Shown one piece after another: positions 61,789-64,000 of a stretch of DNA of 64,000 nucleotides; within the stretch, counting starts at the first letter, position 1, and each line of letters starts with the position of its first letter. The translations under genes were made by a program, and so were the position numbers. Below the pieces are notes generated by a model. The model had not been told where the DNA came from and did no database searches. It worked only from the letters and a program-made list of their open reading frames with translations. The stretch spans positions 1 to 64,000 of the forward strand of contig NZ_JAUNVZ010000008.1 in assembly GCF_030540545.1 (NCBI RefSeq), in the 5' to 3' direction. Source of the DNA: Rothia sp. (in: high G+C Gram-positive bacteria) (lineage in GTDB: Bacteria; Actinomycetota; Actinomycetes; Actinomycetales; Micrococcaceae).

Positions 61789-63198
61789 GTGGCAGAAAAT
61801 AGCAACAATAACCCCCAGAATGATCCTCTGGAAGAGTTCTTGAAGAAGCTGCGTGAGCAGGGCTTCGACCCGGCCGCTGAGAACGCCGCCGACGCCCAAG
61901 CTGCAGCGAACAACCCCTTTAGCGGCATGTTTTCGTTGCCTTTGGACGGCAATATTGACCCTGAAGAGTTGAAGAATATGGGTTTGCCGTTTGATCCGTC
62001 GATGCTGCAGGGCATGTTTTCGCAGATGCAGGCCATGTTTTCCGGTCAGGGCGGGGCTGCTGAGAAGGGTGTGAATTGGTCGCAGGTGAAGGAGCAGACC
62101 CGTCAGCTCATTAGCCGCGGTTCTGACCCGAGCGTGCCGACGAACCTGGAGTACGCTGCGGTGGACGCTGCGAACCTGGCGGATTTGTGGCTGGATACCG
62201 CCACCGTGTTTGAGCGCCATAATATTCCCCTGGAAGCGTGGGGTAAAACGGAGTGGCTGGACGCGTCGTTCTCCTCCTGGCGTACGATGATCGAGCCGGT
62301 TGCTGCTGAGGTGACCGAGTCGATGGTTATGCCCATGCCGGGGGATGTGCCGCCGGAGATGGCGCAGATCCTCAATAATGGTGTTTTGAATAATATCGGT
62401 GCCACTATTTTTGGTGCGCAGACGGCTCAGGCGTTGGCCGGGCTGGCTGATGAGGTGTACACCTCGACCGATATTGGGTTCCCGTTGGCGCCGGGTCGTA
62501 CCGCGCTGCTGCCGAACGGGTATGCGCAGCTGAGCGAGGAGATTGAGGTTCCCGCTCAGGAGATTCTGCTGTACCTGGCGGTGCGTGAGGCGGCACTGGT
62601 GCGTTTGCATCGTCATACTCCGTGGCTGCTGGAGGATATTAATGCGCTGGTGGCTCGTTATGCGCGCGGTATTCGTGTGGATATGAACCGTATTCAGGAT
62701 TCGATGAGCACCCTGGATGTGCACAGCCCTGAGGAGATGCAGGAGGCGCTGGAGGGCGGTATGCTCAACCCGCAGCGCACTGAGGATCAGGAGCTGGCGG
62801 TGGCTCGTTTGGAGACGCTGTTGGCTTTGATTGAGGGCTGGGTTTCGTTGGTGACGGAGCAGGCTACCCGTAACCTGCCGGGGTCTGCGAAGATGGCTGA
62901 GATGATGACCCGCCGCCGTATTGAGGGCGGTCCTGCCGAGCAGGTGTTTGCGAACCTGGTTGGTTTGGAGATGCGTCCTCGTCTGGTGCGTGAGGCTCAG
63001 GAGTTTTGGCGTAACTTTGAGGAGAACCATGGCTATGAGGCTCGTGACGGCCTGTGGGCTGCCCCGGAGACTCTGCCGACCGCTGACGAGTTGGAGACCC
63101 CGGGCGCCTATGCTGCCCGCGTGGCCTCGCAGCAGGTCAGCGATGATGATTTTGATTCTGAGCTGCAGAAGCTCCTCGACGGCGGCTTTGAGAGCTAA
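61789..63198 (+). CDS. DUF2342 (zincin-like) protein
   Basis: The 469-residue protein belongs to the actinobacterial DUF2342 family, often labelled zinc-dependent metalloprotease or putative hydrolase. Recognisable blocks are SQVKEQTRQLISRG, the IFGAQTAQALAGLADEVYTSTDIG region and REAALVRLHRHTPWLLEDI. The first 60 residues are Asn/Gly/Phe-rich and variable. A clean HExxH site is not obvious, so activity is unproven. The start is GTG after GAAAGGA. Confidence 0.82.
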   Translation: MAENSNNNPQNDPLEEFLKKLREQGFDPAAENAADAQAAANNPFSGMFSLPLDGNIDPEELKNMGLPFDPSMLQGMFSQMQAMFSGQGGAAEKGVNWSQVKEQTRQLISRGSDPSVPTNLEYAAVDAANLADLWLDTATVFERHNIPLEAWGKTEWLDASFSSWRTMIEPVAAEVTESMVMPMPGDVPPEMAQILNNGVLNNIGATIFGAQTAQALAGLADEVYTSTDIGFPLAPGRTALLPNGYAQLSEEIEVPAQEILLYLAVREAALVRLHRHTPWLLEDINALVARYARGIRVDMNRIQDSMSTLDVHSPEEMQEALEGGMLNPQRTEDQELAVARLETLLALIEGWVSLVTEQATRNLPGSAKMAEMMTRRRIEGGPAEQVFANLVGLEMRPRLVREAQEFWRNFEENHGYEARDGLWAAPETLPTADELETPGAYAARVASQQVSDDDFDSELQKLLDGGFES

Positions 63199-63225
63199 AA
63201 GCTTCTGAAGCATTGATACATAGAA

Positions 63226-63258
63226 CTAAAGCCCGGCTAATCACTAGCCGGGCTTTAG
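63226..63258. terminator. Bidirectional terminator at convergent gene ends
   Basis: CTAAAGCCCGGCTA and TAGCCGGGCTTTAG form a perfect 14 bp stem with a 5-base loop between the converging DUF2342 and hydrolase genes. Confidence 0.9.
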
Positions 63259-63306
63259 TGTATCTAGAATATAGAGCGTATTGAGTCGGTATTATACCGC
63301 GCTCCT

Positions 63307-64000
63307 TTAGCGAATATGCTGGTTCAAAAACGCCGTAATATACTGGTTCGACTGAGCCGTCTGCGCAGCATTAAAGAAATGGCTGGCACCAGAAATAACC
63401 TCCAGGCGCGCATCCTTAAATGTACTCACCGCACGCTGAGAATATCGCAGCGGCGCAATCTGGTCGGCGTCCCCGTGCACAATCAGCACCGGCTTGCTCA
63501 CCTTCGGCATATCCGCATACGGGTCATAGTCCAGCGACTTCTCAAAATACACGCGGCCCACATTATTGCCGCGATGGTTATACACCGCCGGCACCTGATC
63601 CACCGAACTAAACAGGGCGCGCGCATCATCAAAAAGCACAAACGCCGGGTACACCAAAATCAGGCCCGCAATCTTATCGTTATTCTCCTCAGCCACCATC
63701 GTCGACACCACGCCGCCCTGACTCTGACCCATCAAAAACACGCGGCTCGTATCGGTAAAAGGCTGCTGCACAATCATTGCCAGCACCGCGTTCAAATCGT
63801 CCTTCTCGGTAAAAGGCGACATGGCCAAAATATTATTACCGCTGCGGCTGGACGGGTTACCGCCCATAAAATCGAAGGAATACACCACGCAACCGGTGGC
63901 TGCCATAGCGTTCGCCCAATCGCGCACGCTTTCGGCACGGCCGTTAAACCCGTGCGAGAAAATCACTACGGGCAGCTGCGTGTCACGAAAATTCACCGGT
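63307..64000 (-). CDS. Alpha/beta hydrolase, 5' end outside window
   Basis: At least 229 residues are present. The nucleophile elbow is GQSQGG, with acid in HGDADQIAP and His in GASHFF, and an oxyanion-type HGFNG motif near the N-terminus: an alpha/beta hydrolase of the dienelactone hydrolase/esterase style. A GTG at 63996-63994 could be a start, but the sequence before it runs out of the window and the usual N-terminal strand is incomplete, so the gene probably continues. Substrate unknown. Confidence 0.82.
   Translation of the reverse strand, partial: PVNFRDTQLPVVIFSHGFNGRAESVRDWANAMAATGCVVYSFDFMGGNPSSRSGNNILAMSPFTEKDDLNAVLAMIVQQPFTDTSRVFLMGQSQGGVVSTMVAEENNDKIAGLILVYPAFVLFDDARALFSSVDQVPAVYNHRGNNVGRVYFEKSLDYDPYADMPKVSKPVLIVHGDADQIAPLRYSQRAVSTFKDARLEVISGASHFFNAAQTAQSNQYITAFLNQHIR

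Overview
The window is high-GC actinobacterial chromosome, most likely from Rothia (family Micrococcaceae; R. mucilaginosa is my best guess from gene content and style, which is an inference). Supporting signs are a mycothione reductase (mycothiol users are Actinobacteria), MerR regulators of the FtsR type, GTG and TTG starts, and a block whose order matches the Mycobacterium tuberculosis Rv1692-Rv1713 neighbourhood (HAD phosphatase, small protein, tlyA, NAD kinase, recN, pyrG, NUDIX, xerD, parA, scpA, scpB, rluB, cmk, der). No rRNA, CRISPR array, prophage or intact insertion sequence was seen. One tRNA (Pro, GGG) is present.

Layout. 1-1470: gene-poor, full of small palindromic and direct repeats. 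1471-20085: all on +; an exported DsbA-like protein, then the conserved housekeeping block for rRNA methylation, NADP synthesis, recombination repair, CTP synthesis, chromosome segregation/condensation (XerD, ParA, ScpAB), pseudouridylation, tyrosine synthesis, CMP kinase and ribosome assembly. 20395-27131: tRNA-Pro, a DMT exporter, two tandem lactate permeases, a DUF1304 membrane protein and Ogt. 27356-36090: accessory island with two Ser-rich lipoproteins flanking a membrane PH-like protein, two lid-less Hsp70 paralogues, a membrane-anchored J-like/TPR protein and a GrpE-like protein. 36507-42226: glycerol regulon (glpK, glpF, glpD on -, a SorC-type regulator divergent). 42292-50723: surface and exported proteins on -: three related proteins (two with SLH-like C-termini), a Tat-signal protein and a beta-propeller protein. 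50952-55819: LysR regulator divergent from a fused PutA. 56159-63198: gcvH, two MerR regulators, a ParA/MinD ATPase, mycothione reductase and a DUF2342 protein. The window ends inside an alpha/beta hydrolase on -.

How the parts fit. Lactate uptake, glycerol uptake/oxidation and proline oxidation together suggest an oral heterotroph living on host and neighbour metabolites. The most unusual region is 28.7-35.3 kb: a complete but divergent Hsp70/J/GrpE set tied to the membrane. Its first gene sits behind a promoter whose -35/-10 spacer carries a run of twelve G, which looks like a phase-variable switch. The second most interesting region is the surface protein cluster at 42-48 kb, with a repeated module and a shared upstream motif.
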